From: Candidatus Helarchaeota archaeon
GTDB lineage: Archaea > Asgardarchaeota > Lokiarchaeia > Helarchaeales > HEL-GB-A
Reading direction: 5' to 3'
Assembly (NCBI GenBank): GCA_013375455.1
Contig: JABXJT010000014.1
Coordinates: 21,742-85,741, forward strand
DNA: 64,000 bases
Below, one piece after another: positions 35,317 through 44,236 of the stretch. Numbering within the stretch: the first letter of the stretch is position 1; the number at the start of each line of letters is the position of its first letter. A model generated the notes under the pieces. The model saw only the letters and a program-made list of their open reading frames with translations. It was not told the DNA's origin and made no database searches. A program made the translations under genes and the position numbers.

Positions 35317-36027
35317 ATGTCAAAGTATTCCGAAAAATTCAAGAATCTATGGGAGGCATATAACGGATTTGCTTTAATATCAATAATTTTGGGAATTATT
35401 TGCTTTTTTTTTGCATGGTTTGAAAGAATAATTTTTGAATCTCATATTAAAATTTACATACTAGACCTGTTCTATTATGATTTGCGTACTACTCTTTTTG
35501 GTCTTCTTTACTTTTGGGGAATTATTCTGTTAGTATTCTATTACGCTGGGGTTATTCTTAATAATCGCGGTAATTATGGAACTCCTATGGAAAAGCATTC
35601 CAAAACTTTCTTCAATTTTAGTGTTATTTCTTTAAGCACCTTCATTATATTATTCTTTATTCATGGACTTCTTGTCCAATATGATCCAGTCGTTATCATA
35701 TTCCATTATTTCTATTGGTGGCGTGAATTCATTAACTCCATAAACATTCAGGCTGGCTTTATCTTAGGGGTAATTATGTTTTCTTTCGTTATTGCCAGCT
35801 ACCTATATGATAAATTTATGCTCCAACAACATTACAAAAGGCATCTTCCAGAATATCTGCCGAATAGAAATGTTAATGAAAAGATGCTTGATGAGAGCTC
35901 AACTGAAAACCATTTAGGACCTAAATTCATCATTGGAAAGAAAAGAATTATTGCGTTTCTATTGATTCAATCCTTAATTGTAGCCGGGTGTATCTTTCTC
36001 ATCATCCTCTGGTTTTCTGGTTTTTAA
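35317..36027 (+). CDS. Polytopic membrane protein, about six segments
   Basis: 236 aa with about six hydrophobic helices, aromatic-rich (IIFHYFYWWREF), with a polar stretch at about 170-205. No motif recognised. Starts with ATG about 20 bases after TTTATAAG (a possible TATA box at 35289). A direct repeat (CACCAATAAA, 35157 and 35252) lies upstream. Function unknown. Confidence 0.6.
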   Translation: MSKYSEKFKNLWEAYNGFALISIILGIICFFFAWFERIIFESHIKIYILDLFYYDLRTTLFGLLYFWGIILLVFYYAGVILNNRGNYGTPMEKHSKTFFNFSVISLSTFIILFFIHGLLVQYDPVVIIFHYFYWWREFINSINIQAGFILGVIMFSFVIASYLYDKFMLQQHYKRHLPEYLPNRNVNEKMLDESSTENHLGPKFIIGKKRIIAFLLIQSLIVAGCIFLIILWFSGF

Positions 36028-36108
36028 AGAGAGATAGAAAAAGAAATTTAAAACACTAAATCAACTCACTCTTTAATACTTTCTAACTTATTGAAGAGTA
36101 GAATTTAG

Positions 36109-36648
36109 ATGGTGGGTAACTCAAAACCAGAAGACGAGTTCAATTATTTCTCTGTTTGTGAAAGCTGTACGGACGAAGAATGCTGTGCTGATCCATACTT
36201 CACGTTTTGCGCCAGAAATGAGATAGAAAAGATAAGGGAAAAGATAAAAAACTTTCCTGATAGATTTCGTGATTTTCTGGATGCAGATACCGTTAAATTC
36301 CACGGGAAGGACCATGAATACTATGGTTTCAAGAAAGTAAATGGGCGGTGCATTTTTTTAAAAGGGAAACGCCGATGTTTAATTCAGGATGTAAAACCAT
36401 TACATTGCCGTGCATATCCACTGGTTTGGGGTTACGAAGAGGAGGGAAACAAACTATTCATCTACTTCGATGAAGATTCAAAATGCCCTTTAACTGATAT
36501 TTTATATAAAAATAAGGCATGGATTCAAACAATGAAAAAAATCATCGTCACAGAAGTCCAACAGATGCCAAAGGTTGATCTGGTTGCCTTTGCCTCGCTA
36601 GAGAGCGATGATACGTTACGGATGATTGATGTCATTGATCTACCTTAA
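36109..36648 (+). CDS. YkgJ-family cysteine-cluster protein
   Basis: 179 aa. CESCTDEECC near the N-terminus and GRCIFLKGKRRCLIQDVKPLHC-type spacing later, ended by RAYPL, match the YkgJ/zinc-or-iron CxxxCxxCC family (full motif about residues 19-115). Members bind Zn or an Fe-S cluster; function undefined. ATG start. Upstream of the UroD-type gene by 70 bases, possibly one transcript. Confidence 0.8.
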   Translation: MVGNSKPEDEFNYFSVCESCTDEECCADPYFTFCARNEIEKIREKIKNFPDRFRDFLDADTVKFHGKDHEYYGFKKVNGRCIFLKGKRRCLIQDVKPLHCRAYPLVWGYEEEGNKLFIYFDEDSKCPLTDILYKNKAWIQTMKKIIVTEVQQMPKVDLVAFASLESDDTLRMIDVIDLP

Positions 36649-36718
36649 TGTGATTTTGAAGAAATAATTAAATTTGAAAGAGTGTAAATATAATCACTCT
36701 ATTATTGAGGGAATTGAA

Positions 36719-37879
36719 ATGGAACCCCGAGAGAGAATTCATACCGCACTGGATCTAGAAGAGCCTGATCAGGTGCCCACGCATTTACTCTGGCTTGAGG
36801 GAAACCTTGTTGATGATGTTCTGGGAAAGCCTGAGAGAGGCAGCTTTGAAGCTATGTTAAGTATAAGGGAAGACTACCCAGAAACCTGGAAAGAGCAAAT
36901 GAATGGTGTTCTGGGAGAAATGCAGGGCGTTATCTTTTCACGCGTGATCGAGGCCGCAAAACAAATTGGTGTTGATGCAACTCAAATAGGGATTATCCCA
37001 TTAAAGGTGATAAACGAGACTCAAATGGTGGACATATTTGGAAAGGTCTGGGTAATGTGGAATAACGAAGGCAGTATTTCCCCCAAATATACACACGGTA
37101 TCATTGATTCCGTGGAGAGGTGGGAAGAAGTTAAGAAAGAGTTTGAGGATGGGACAAATGATAGATATTTCAGGTTGGGCAAAAAACATTTCAAACGCGC
37201 TAAGAAAAAATTCAAAGATTCGATTTACTTTTTTGCAACCAATCAACTTTCAGGTATCTGGGCGAGCACATGGCAGGCGATGGGGATGATATTCTTCTCT
37301 AAATCACTCTTTACTAACAAAGACTTAATAAAAGACATATTTAACACCTATACCGATTTTACCATCGCTTGGTTTAATGCTTACATGGATGGTGGGGCTG
37401 AAACCTGTATTTGCCATGACGATTTAGCGACCAAAACTGCCCCCTTTATGTCCCCTAAAGTATTTACCGAATTACTCCAACCTTGTTATCAAAGACTGAC
37501 CGAAGATCTTCATGAACGGGGCGCCAAAGTCATCTTGCATACCGACGGTCAAATCACACCCCTTCTTGACTTCATAGTCGATTGTGGATTTGATGGGCTT
37601 CATTGCCTTGAACCAGCAGCGGGAGTCGATCTCGCAGTGGTGAAGAAAAAGGTGGGCGATAAACTTTGTCTCCTCGGAAACATTGATACTACTCGGGTTC
37701 TGACCAAAGGAACCAAAAAAGAAGTCGAAGATGCCGTGAAAAATGCGATTAAAACAGCGGGTCCTGGGGGCGGACTCATCATCTCTTCAGAAAACATGTT
37801 GCATACGGTGCGCGTACAAAACTTGAAATGGATGGTGGAAGCCGCACACAAATATGGGGAATATCCCATTAATCTTTAA
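36719..37879 (+). CDS. Uroporphyrinogen-decarboxylase-family (MtaA-like) methyltransferase
   Basis: 387 aa from ATG 36719 (MEPRERIHTAL). The start RERIHTALDLEEPDQVPTHL is typical of UroD-fold corrinoid methyltransferases. AETCICHDDLATKTAPFMSP, VILHTDGQITPLLDFIVDCGFD, HCLEPAAGVDLA and LCLLGNIDTTRVL follow. MtaA/MtbA use an HxC...C zinc site; here the position reads HTDG, so the first Cys is an Asp, as in a separate subgroup of unknown substrate. Likely acts on methyl groups or tetrapyrrole-like cofactors, with corrinoid partners not in the window. Confidence 0.8.
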   Translation: MEPRERIHTALDLEEPDQVPTHLLWLEGNLVDDVLGKPERGSFEAMLSIREDYPETWKEQMNGVLGEMQGVIFSRVIEAAKQIGVDATQIGIIPLKVINETQMVDIFGKVWVMWNNEGSISPKYTHGIIDSVERWEEVKKEFEDGTNDRYFRLGKKHFKRAKKKFKDSIYFFATNQLSGIWASTWQAMGMIFFSKSLFTNKDLIKDIFNTYTDFTIAWFNAYMDGGAETCICHDDLATKTAPFMSPKVFTELLQPCYQRLTEDLHERGAKVILHTDGQITPLLDFIVDCGFDGLHCLEPAAGVDLAVVKKKVGDKLCLLGNIDTTRVLTKGTKKEVEDAVKNAIKTAGPGGGLIISSENMLHTVRVQNLKWMVEAAHKYGEYPINL

Positions 37880-38127
37880 AAAGAATTAAGAATAGGAATA
37901 GATTTCATTTTTTTCCTTTTTTTTTAAATGATCTTTTAACAAAATACTTCGTTAAACCATTTGGATACGTTCAAATTAACTATTTTCTTGAACATTTTTT
38001 TCTAGATCTTTACACTGGAATGCAATTCAGATCATAAATGATAAAAATCTAGTATTTTTCATTCCACTTCATATTGACACAAGATGTCAAAATCTCAATT
38101 CCAAACTCAAGCTATTCTGATCGTAAA

Positions 38128-38218
38128 AGCTAGATCCTAAAATTATTGTTTTGAACTATCCCGATCACAAAGCTAGATCACAAATCATACTAATCGCACC
38201 AGCTAGATCGCAAATCAT
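38128..38218 (+). repeat. Three AGCTAGATC-type direct repeats upstream of the histone gene
   Basis: AGCTAGATC begins at 38128, 38171 and 38201. The last two copies share 18 bases with one mismatch (AGCTAGATCACAAATCAT and AGCTAGATCGCAAATCAT), 30 bases apart; the first is followed by a more diverged tail. A partial copy, GATCACAAA, is at 38163. They fill the 37880-38322 gap in front of the TATA box of the histone gene. Repeated sites spaced about three helical turns apart suggest a DNA-binding regulator or phased histone binding; that is inference. The rest of the gap shows no ORF. Confidence 0.6.
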
Positions 38219-38247
38219 TCCATCTAATCGGACAAAAAACCATTACC

Positions 38248-38318
38248 TTTTTATATCTATTTTCTCGTAAGCTATAACAGTAGATTAGAAACGATCTACC
38301 CGAATCTAATTGAGGGAG
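38248..38318 (+). promoter_or_regulatory. Histone gene promoter (TATA) and ribosome binding site
   Basis: TTTTTATATC at 38248 is a good archaeal TATA box, and TGAGGGAG at 38311-38318 sits 4 bases before the ATG at 38323. Transcription would start about 25 bases after the TATA element, giving a leader of roughly 45 bases. Confidence 0.6.
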
Positions 38319-38322
38319 AAAA

Positions 38323-38535
38323 ATGGCAAAAGGCAATCAAGTCATCACCAAAACTGCTTTGCGGAGATTAATGAAAAAAGAGGCTGGTGCCGATATCGTG
38401 GCTTTAAACGCAGTACTATCACTCCAAGAATATCTTACGGATACTGCGATGGAAATCACCAAAAAAGCATTAGCTCTCGCGCAACATGCAAAACGCAAGA
38501 CAATCACCAAAGCAGACATCAAATTAGCCGTATAG
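38323..38535 (+). CDS. Archaeal histone (HMf-type)
   Basis: 70 aa, a single histone fold. The three-helix plan is visible: VITKTALRRLMKKEAGADIV (alpha1 and loop 1), NAVLSLQEYLTDTAMEITKK (alpha2), and HAKRKTITKADIKLAV, the conserved K-R-K-T-I-x-x-x-D-I-x-L-A motif of loop 2 and alpha3. It ends right at LAV, without the C-terminal tail of HMfB, and the N-terminus MAKGNQ is short. It wraps DNA as dimers or longer stacks. Its own promoter and the repeats upstream suggest dedicated regulation. Conserved size and motif make this certain. Confidence 0.95.
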   Translation: MAKGNQVITKTALRRLMKKEAGADIVALNAVLSLQEYLTDTAMEITKKALALAQHAKRKTITKADIKLAV

Positions 38536-38636
38536 ACTAATCCTTTTCCTTTCTTTTTTTTAATTTTCATGCATAAGTAAGAATTTTTATAAATTGCAGT
38601 AGACGTATTTACACAAAGAATTTTTCATGACGCAAA

Positions 38637-38870
38637 ATGAAATTAAACATCCTTCAGATTATTTTTATAGGAATTTGTGTGGCAATCACCATTTATTTCA
38701 CGTATGCCACCATAAATCTCATTGTCACTGGGGACAATATTATCGATCTAGGTGGAGGAGAAACCGTTACTCTAAGCTTCCTGGATTATGGCATGATCCA
38801 ATTCTATATTTTTATGGGCGTCATGGCGTTCCTGCTCTTTATGTTGGCGGGTGGCGGTGCAAAAGAATAA
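38637..38870 (+). CDS. Small two-segment membrane protein
   Basis: 77 aa. Two hydrophobic helices (ILQIIFIGICVAITIYFTYA and IQFYIFMGVMAFLLFMLAGG) separated by an acidic loop (GDNIIDLGGGE). ATG start. No motif recognised. The gene is convergent with the flavoprotein at 38882, 11 bases away. Function unknown. Confidence 0.6.
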   Translation: MKLNILQIIFIGICVAITIYFTYATINLIVTGDNIIDLGGGETVTLSFLDYGMIQFYIFMGVMAFLLFMLAGGGAKE

Positions 38871-38881
38871 AACATCTCGAT

Positions 38882-40315
38882 TTAATTAGTTTTCAAGATT
38901 TTATAAAGAAGCTCAGCTAATTTCCGCCTTAATCGTTTCCAACTCTGAAAAGTTCGTTGGCCCATTGTTATTATAGAATCGGGAATGAATTCCGGAAGGA
39001 TCTCCTTGATTTTCTCTTCAATCATCTGTTCAGTAATGGGTACAATAGCAGGTGCAATATATTTCAATAATGTTGGGAAGTATTTTTGATACCGGAGCGT
39101 GTTCGGCAAGAAATTCGCGAAATTTTGGGGATGGCTCTCTCCCACATTTAGAAGGGAATAGAATAGATCGTTGATGAACGGCACTAGCCACTTGGCCGCC
39201 TCCATTGAAAACGGAACTTCGCGAATGAAGTTGTAAATTTCTAAACCGAGCTCAAACTCCTCTCCAATAGGTGAATTCCTCCATCGCGTTTCATACCCCT
39301 TTATCGCTTGAGGGTCTCCAGATGAAAAAAAATCTTCAGATACCTCAATCGCGATTTTCCCTGATAGCATCGCATAATAAATCCCTTCTGCTTCAAGAGG
39401 GCATGGAAAGCCAGCTGCATCCCCAATTAAAATTACTCCATCCGTCGAATAGGTTCTTACCGGATCTTGAACGAAGGTTAACAAGTGTGCCTGAAATTCT
39501 CGCGGGCGTCCCTCAACTAATTCAAGTTGTTGTTTCAAGGCGGGTGTATCTAGGAATTTATTCAAATAGTATTTTGGGCTTTTATCCCAGGCTTTCATAA
39601 AATGCCCGAGTCCCACGTGCACACCATTGCCATGAAAAAAAGAGTATGCTACGGGAAATGCTGCTGAAAACCAATAATGTAAAGCATTATCTGCAAACGC
39701 CCTATCTATCTTCTCTTTTGAAGCCTCAAAATCAATGGTAACCATTAACGTTAAATCATCTGGATTCCATCGGGTCCGCAAGCCACTTTTCAATGCAACT
39801 GTCGAGACGACTCCATCTGCACCTATGACGATTTTTCCATAATACTTCGTGTTGTTTTCATCGATCACGCCTATGATTTGGTTCTTTTCATTTCGTAGGA
39901 GATCCGATATTAATATGGAGGTTTTCAATTCCGCTCCTGCTTCCACTGCTAATCCCGCAAGATAAGGATCAAGTTCAGCCCGATAAACATTCACCGTGAG
40001 GAACTCTCTAGCTTCCGGAAATTTCGCCATTGAGGAAGAAGAAAACCCGAAGAAAGATTTTTCATCTAAATTCTCATCAATTAAATGGGCGGTTGCTTTT
40101 CTTGAAATCCGCACTGATTCTAATCCTAGATCCGGCTTTAAATATGGAAAATCTCTAAATACCTTTGGCGATAATGCGGTTCCAGAACAATTTTTCTGCC
40201 CTGGAATTTGTGATCGTTCAAAGAAAATGGTTTTAAATCCTTTCTCTGCTGCAAATTTCGCTGCCGTGCTTCCACCTGGCCCTGCTCCTACGATAATAAT
40301 GTCATAATCCGGCAT
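38882..40315 (-). CDS. Geranylgeranyl-reductase-family FAD flavoprotein
   Basis: 477 aa. DYDIIIVGAGPGGSTAAKFA is the FAD-binding Rossmann start, ERSQIPGQKNCSGTALSPKV the family region after it, IGADGVVSTVALKSG the second ADP/FAD contact, and LIGDAAGFPCPLEAEGIYYA the third. The pattern is that of geranylgeranyl reductase/FixC-type flavoproteins, which hydrogenate isoprenoid lipids or pass electrons from ETF to quinone. The ferredoxin domain of ETF:quinone oxidoreductases is absent. Reduction of archaeal lipid double bonds is the leading reading. Neighbours are other flavin/F420 genes. Confidence 0.82.
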   Translation of the reverse strand: MPDYDIIIVGAGPGGSTAAKFAAEKGFKTIFFERSQIPGQKNCSGTALSPKVFRDFPYLKPDLGLESVRISRKATAHLIDENLDEKSFFGFSSSSMAKFPEAREFLTVNVYRAELDPYLAGLAVEAGAELKTSILISDLLRNEKNQIIGVIDENNTKYYGKIVIGADGVVSTVALKSGLRTRWNPDDLTLMVTIDFEASKEKIDRAFADNALHYWFSAAFPVAYSFFHGNGVHVGLGHFMKAWDKSPKYYLNKFLDTPALKQQLELVEGRPREFQAHLLTFVQDPVRTYSTDGVILIGDAAGFPCPLEAEGIYYAMLSGKIAIEVSEDFFSSGDPQAIKGYETRWRNSPIGEEFELGLEIYNFIREVPFSMEAAKWLVPFINDLFYSLLNVGESHPQNFANFLPNTLRYQKYFPTLLKYIAPAIVPITEQMIEEKIKEILPEFIPDSIITMGQRTFQSWKRLRRKLAELLYKILKTN

Positions 40316-40409
40316 TTTTCATCAACTATAACTAATTTTATCTCCATGAAACGATTTCTCTTATATATGTTTAAGTTTATAGGGATACAAGATTAAAGGG
40401 CGTGGTTTC

Positions 40410-40844
40410 ATGGCAGAAAAGGCGGAGCTATTGAGCCCGGAATTGAAGGAATTCGATAAAAAAATAGGCGTTATCTTTGGTATGATAGTTTTTTGGGAGG
40501 GGTTAATCGGATTGGTTTTATATAGCCTATACTCTAATATTATTTTCTTTATTTTAGGCATATCACTAACGATTTTTGGAATAATTTTATTTGTAATGCT
40601 CTCATCAGTAAAGTTTGCAGGACATTATAAGTCCATCTATTCCTACCAAGCTGTATGTGCAGTAATACTTCTTGTAGTTTTAGGGGTTCTCAATTTATTA
40701 CCTGGTTTCCCAGTGGATTTGTACGGTTCGGATCTGGCAAGTGAAATCTATGGATCTTCCGTATTGTTCTCTATTGCCGCGTATCTCGCGTTGTGGCTAA
40801 CAGCATTCCATTTCAAAAAAAGGAAATTGGGTACAAAGGAATAG
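40410..40844 (+). CDS. Four-segment membrane protein
   Basis: 144 aa with four hydrophobic segments and a basic end (HFKKRKLGTKE). ATG start after AAGGGCG. It lies 10 bases before the LLM gene, so they probably share a transcript. No known motif; function unknown. Confidence 0.62.
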   Translation: MAEKAELLSPELKEFDKKIGVIFGMIVFWEGLIGLVLYSLYSNIIFFILGISLTIFGIILFVMLSSVKFAGHYKSIYSYQAVCAVILLVVLGVLNLLPGFPVDLYGSDLASEIYGSSVLFSIAAYLALWLTAFHFKKRKLGTKE

Positions 40845-40854
40845 TGAAAGAAGA

Positions 40855-41886
40855 ATGGACGTTAAATTTGGGGTATTTACACCTCCCCGTGGTTTGAAAT
40901 GGATTTATCAGACTGCCGAACTAGCAGAAAAACTCGGAAATTATGATTCTGTTTGGATGCCTGACCACCTTGTCGGGTGGGGACGAAATTTAGATGCACT
41001 GAGTGTCTGGCCAACGCTGACGGCGCTAGGTCTGAAAACCGCAAAAATTAAGGTGGGGACTGGCGTGACTGATCCTCATCGCCTTCATCCCAGCGTCATG
41101 GCCCACGTAACAATGACCATGGAACGAATTCTTGGAGAAAATCGCGTGATGATCGGAATCGGGGCAGGTGAAGCAATGAATCTTGATGCCTATGGGGTTG
41201 ATTGGGAGAAACCCGTATCTCGCCTCGAAGAGTTCCTAGAAATAATCAAATTGCTCTGGAGAAAGCGAAAGGTCACGTACGATGGGCAATTTTTCAAATT
41301 AAAAAATGCATTCATTAGCCCACGCCCCAAAAATATCCCGCTCTTTGTTGCGGGGAACCGTCCACGCACGCGTAAAATAACGGGGCAATTCGGGGATGGC
41401 TGGTTTCCATTTAAGGTTAGTCCCGAAATCTATGCACGTGATTTAAAAGAAGTCCAAGACGCTGCTCGGGCTGCAGATCGGTCACCAGATACCGTTACTC
41501 CAGGATATTTACTTTATACTGTTATATCTGAGGATGCGGATGCCGCACGAGAAATGGTTGAACGCCATGGTAAAATCCTTCTCATGGTTTCTCCTAATAA
41601 GTTGAAGGATCATGGATTTGAACCACCCACTTACAACCTCGATGCCTCTAAAAGCTTTAAAGGGCGGGATCCAATGAAAGATGCGGGAAAAATTAGCGAG
41701 GTACCCTTCGAAGCCATCGAAAAAATTTTCGTACATGGAACCGCCGATGATTGCCTCGAGCAAATTGCGAAATACGTCGATGCGGGTTGCCGATATTTTA
41801 TTTTAGGAATTTTGAACCCTGGTAAAGAACGTGACGAAGCTATTACAATATATTCTGAAAAAATCATCTCATATTTCCAAAAGTAA
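40855..41886 (+). CDS. Luciferase-like (LLM) F420-dependent oxidoreductase
   Basis: 343 aa, full length. DSVWMPDHLVGWGRN, KIKVGTGVTDPHRLHPSVMA, NRVMIGIGAGEAMNLDAYGV, PLFVAGNRPRTRKITGQFGDGW are the family signatures and mirror the paralogue at 28693. The enzyme would transfer a hydride between F420 and a substrate such as methylene-H4MPT-like compounds or an aldehyde/alcohol. Convergent with the tandem nitroreductase at 41935 (48 bases apart). Part of the redox island at 38.9-46.7 kb. Confidence 0.87.
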   Translation: MDVKFGVFTPPRGLKWIYQTAELAEKLGNYDSVWMPDHLVGWGRNLDALSVWPTLTALGLKTAKIKVGTGVTDPHRLHPSVMAHVTMTMERILGENRVMIGIGAGEAMNLDAYGVDWEKPVSRLEEFLEIIKLLWRKRKVTYDGQFFKLKNAFISPRPKNIPLFVAGNRPRTRKITGQFGDGWFPFKVSPEIYARDLKEVQDAARAADRSPDTVTPGYLLYTVISEDADAAREMVERHGKILLMVSPNKLKDHGFEPPTYNLDASKSFKGRDPMKDAGKISEVPFEAIEKIFVHGTADDCLEQIAKYVDAGCRYFILGILNPGKERDEAITIYSEKIISYFQK

Positions 41887-41934
41887 TATTCATCAAAAGA
41901 ATTAGGCAAAAAAAGAGAATTTAAAAAAAGAGAA

Positions 41935-43341
41935 TTAGGCAAGGGGCGTGTGACGAATGCCCCAAAACTCATCAAAAACGACATCTTTAACTGGAGGCTT
42001 TGGGCGTTTTTTCGTAATGAAATCAGGGGCATCCCCGGCTTCCCCCACGCAGAGCATAGTTAAAGGAACCCAACTACCAGGAATGCCTAATTGAGAAACC
42101 AACCCTTCATTACGTCGAAATTCAGCAATGGAATAGAGGTTTATTTGGGTCTCTAATCCCAATGCTTGGGCGGCCAAACGCATATTCTGAATGCCGCAAC
42201 CAGTGGCCGTGGACCAAATGTAGTCTATCCCGCCAGGGAGTGTTCCTCCTATATGTGCATATTCTACCCAATCTTTAGCAAAGGTGGTGAGAATTATCGC
42301 GTCGCATTCTAATGGATATTTCCAGCCTTCTTCCATCATCCATTCCACGTATTCAATGACTTGATCCTCTGAAAGATGAGGAAGATGGTTTTTTGTCTTT
42401 TCGAAACTGCTTTTATGTTCTAGAACGTAAGCTTCTTTGGTACAATCTGCTACATATTGCTTAGTTTTTTCGTCACGGATTACGATATGACGCCAATGGT
42501 TCAAGTTTTCGGGATTTGGGGACCAGATGCCACAATGAAGCATTTTTTCCAGTTTCCAATCTTCCACTTCGGCTCCAGCAGCGAACTTATAGCAATTGTG
42601 AACTCCTTTAATGGTTTCCGTGACGTCTTTCGTGGGGATTACAATCTCAGATGATTCTGTTCTGAACCCACTTCTAACGAACCGATTTCCCCAGTGTTCG
42701 TTAAAAGCAATGCCTTCCAAGCTGGCACGAGATGGTCCCACGCTGCGTGCAGAAACCTTGTCGCCAAAGCAATAAGCTGCACACATTTGCCATGACATTG
42801 GAACTCCAGTAAAGGTCGAGAATAATTCTCGTCGTCTAAGGTCATTTAATGGCATCGCATTACAACCCGCGCCCCATCCAAGCTTATTAGCAGTCAACCA
42901 CATGTTTTGGATTGCCATCCCGCCAACGGCGGTAGACTGCTCCATGTAGGGAACGCGCGAATCAAACCACGCCCCCTTGGTGATGCAAGGGATGACTACA
43001 AAATCGGCTTCTATTGGATACTTCCAGAGTTCTCCGGTTTGCGTATATTCCGCGATCGTGGGGCGGCGATCCTCCGGTAAATACCAGATGTGACCGCCGA
43101 AAATTTCATACGATATCCCAAATATCATATGGGCGACTTCCTGGGCAAACTCCGCAAGCAAATTTTTAGTATCTTGGTCAAAAATCAGTAAGAATCGCCA
43201 TTGAGGGATGCCCTCGATTTGAAATGCATATCTGGCAGCGTCTAAAATCTCTTCCACTTCTTTAGCCGGAATTTTTCTGCCTTTATCTCCTTTAAAACGT
43301 CTTTCACTTCTTCTAGTATAAATACATTCCCAAATATTCAT
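41935..43341 (-). CDS. Tandem nitroreductase (two nitroreductase domains in one chain)
   Basis: 468 aa, about twice a normal nitroreductase. First half: MNIWECIYTRRSERRFKGDK (the family R-R-S-x-R-x-F FMN motif), PQWRFLLIFDQD, GMAIQNMWLTANKLGWGAGC. Second half: IWSPNPENLNHWRHIVIRDE (the N-x-x-x-W-R-F flavin loop), GIQNMRLAAQALGLETQINL, GSWVPLTMLCVGE. Both halves retain FMN-contact features, so the chain may fold as an internal dimer. Last gene of a four-gene operon (44236 to 41935, gaps 4-11 bases) with an SCP2 protein and a ribbon-helix-helix-like protein. It has a mirrored paralogue at 44402. Electron donor NAD(P)H or F420 unknown. Confidence 0.85.
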   Translation of the reverse strand: MNIWECIYTRRSERRFKGDKGRKIPAKEVEEILDAARYAFQIEGIPQWRFLLIFDQDTKNLLAEFAQEVAHMIFGISYEIFGGHIWYLPEDRRPTIAEYTQTGELWKYPIEADFVVIPCITKGAWFDSRVPYMEQSTAVGGMAIQNMWLTANKLGWGAGCNAMPLNDLRRRELFSTFTGVPMSWQMCAAYCFGDKVSARSVGPSRASLEGIAFNEHWGNRFVRSGFRTESSEIVIPTKDVTETIKGVHNCYKFAAGAEVEDWKLEKMLHCGIWSPNPENLNHWRHIVIRDEKTKQYVADCTKEAYVLEHKSSFEKTKNHLPHLSEDQVIEYVEWMMEEGWKYPLECDAIILTTFAKDWVEYAHIGGTLPGGIDYIWSTATGCGIQNMRLAAQALGLETQINLYSIAEFRRNEGLVSQLGIPGSWVPLTMLCVGEAGDAPDFITKKRPKPPVKDVVFDEFWGIRHTPLA

Positions 43342-43351
43342 TATATTTCCC

Positions 43352-43729
43352 TCACAAGCTCTGTATTTTTCTAATCACTTTTTCAAACATTATCCCTTCG
43401 TTTAAGTTTCCCCAGACCATGATGTGTTTTTGTTTCAAAGCTGAGGTGATTTTAGTTTTTCCAGTCAGCATTCCGAGAATTGCTTCTAAGGGTCCAATTA
43501 TCATTATATCGAAAGCCGGATACTCCCCTACATTTAATCGCGCTTCTTCAGGGGTAAAGATCATGTGATAATTTTCCTCCTGATCTTGAGATCTAATCTT
43601 CCAGCCAATAATCTTCCCATATTTTCCATCGATCCACTTATTCACGAGGCTCTTGGCCTCGGGTTTGGATTTTATTGACGAAATGATAGATTCCAAGAAG
43701 GATTTAAATTCTTGAGTATTGAGCGCCAT
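43352..43729 (-). CDS. SCP2 sterol-carrier-like lipid-binding protein
   Basis: 125 aa. NKWIDGKYGKIIGWKIRSQD, EARLNVGEYPAFDIMIIGP and GNLNEGIMFEKVIRK follow the SCP2 fold (five-stranded sheet lining a hydrophobic tunnel). The domain binds fatty acyl-CoA, sterols or other hydrophobic ligands. Homologue at 46359 in the mirror operon. It sits 10 bases upstream of the tandem nitroreductase start and 4 bases after the small RHH-like gene. Role as substrate carrier for the nitroreductase is inference. Confidence 0.78.
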   Translation of the reverse strand: MALNTQEFKSFLESIISSIKSKPEAKSLVNKWIDGKYGKIIGWKIRSQDQEENYHMIFTPEEARLNVGEYPAFDIMIIGPLEAILGMLTGKTKITSALKQKHIMVWGNLNEGIMFEKVIRKIQSL

Positions 43730-43733
43730 TAAA

Positions 43734-43988
43734 TTAACCTTCTTTAACCCATTTCTTCAGAGCCTCATCAGCTGCCGAATGGATTGTCGTAGGGGTCACT
43801 TTTCCATATTTCTTCTTGACGACTTCGACGAATTCATCACCAAATTCGTAATCTAACACGAGTGTTATCCTTAATTTCTGATTATCTACGAAGTACTTTG
43901 TTAATGTTGGAAAATTTTCCACGAATGTTGGTTGATATTTTTTAATATCTTCTTTTCTTATTCTGGGTCTTCCAAGCCATTCACTCAT
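43734..43988 (-). CDS. Small ribbon-helix-helix-like protein (cassette partner, left operon)
   Basis: 84 aa. After MSEWLGRPRIRKEDIKKYQP the C-terminal 45 residues show strand-helix-helix: KLRITLVLDYEFGDEFVEVV and KKYGKVTPTTIHSAADEALK, then KWVKEG, the layout of MetJ/Arc (RHH) proteins. Homologues with the same N-terminus are encoded at 45824 and, more divergent, at 46098. It lies between a short gene and the SCP2 gene. A DNA-binding autoregulator or a small structural partner are both possible. Confidence 0.6.
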   Translation of the reverse strand: MSEWLGRPRIRKEDIKKYQPTFVENFPTLTKYFVDNQKLRITLVLDYEFGDEFVEVVKKKYGKVTPTTIHSAADEALKKWVKEG

Positions 43989-43999
43989 TCACTTTCCTC

Positions 44000-44236
44000 C
44001 TATTTTAATTCTTTTTCTTTTAATTTTAGGACTCGCGAAGAATACTTCGGAAAATCAATGATGATCCGCTTCCCAGGTCCTTCAGGCCATACGCCACCAT
44101 AGACTTTTCCTTGAAAGGTGAATTCCTCAAGAATATGCTTGCACATTCTCTTAAGACTCAACCCAAGGTCATCTGCCATTTTTGATAATTTGCTATAAGG
44201 TTCATTTTCTAAATCAAGTTCTAATTCTTTTCCCAA
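44000..44236 (-). CDS. Small hypothetical protein, first gene of the left cassette operon
   Basis: 78 aa, acidic start MGKELELDLENEPYSKLSKM, then LGLSLKRMCKHILEEFTFQG and a basic hydrophobic end. The middle could be a short helix-turn-helix, but no motif is certain. It is unique to the left operon, without a counterpart in the right one. ATG 44236. Function unknown. Confidence 0.55.
   Translation of the reverse strand: MGKELELDLENEPYSKLSKMADDLGLSLKRMCKHILEEFTFQGKVYGGVWPEGPGKRIIIDFPKYSSRVLKLKEKELK

Noticed and set aside
38101..38220. Possible CRISPR array upstream of the histone gene
   Set aside because: Only three imperfect short repeats, spacers unequal (34 and 12 bases), no cas genes.
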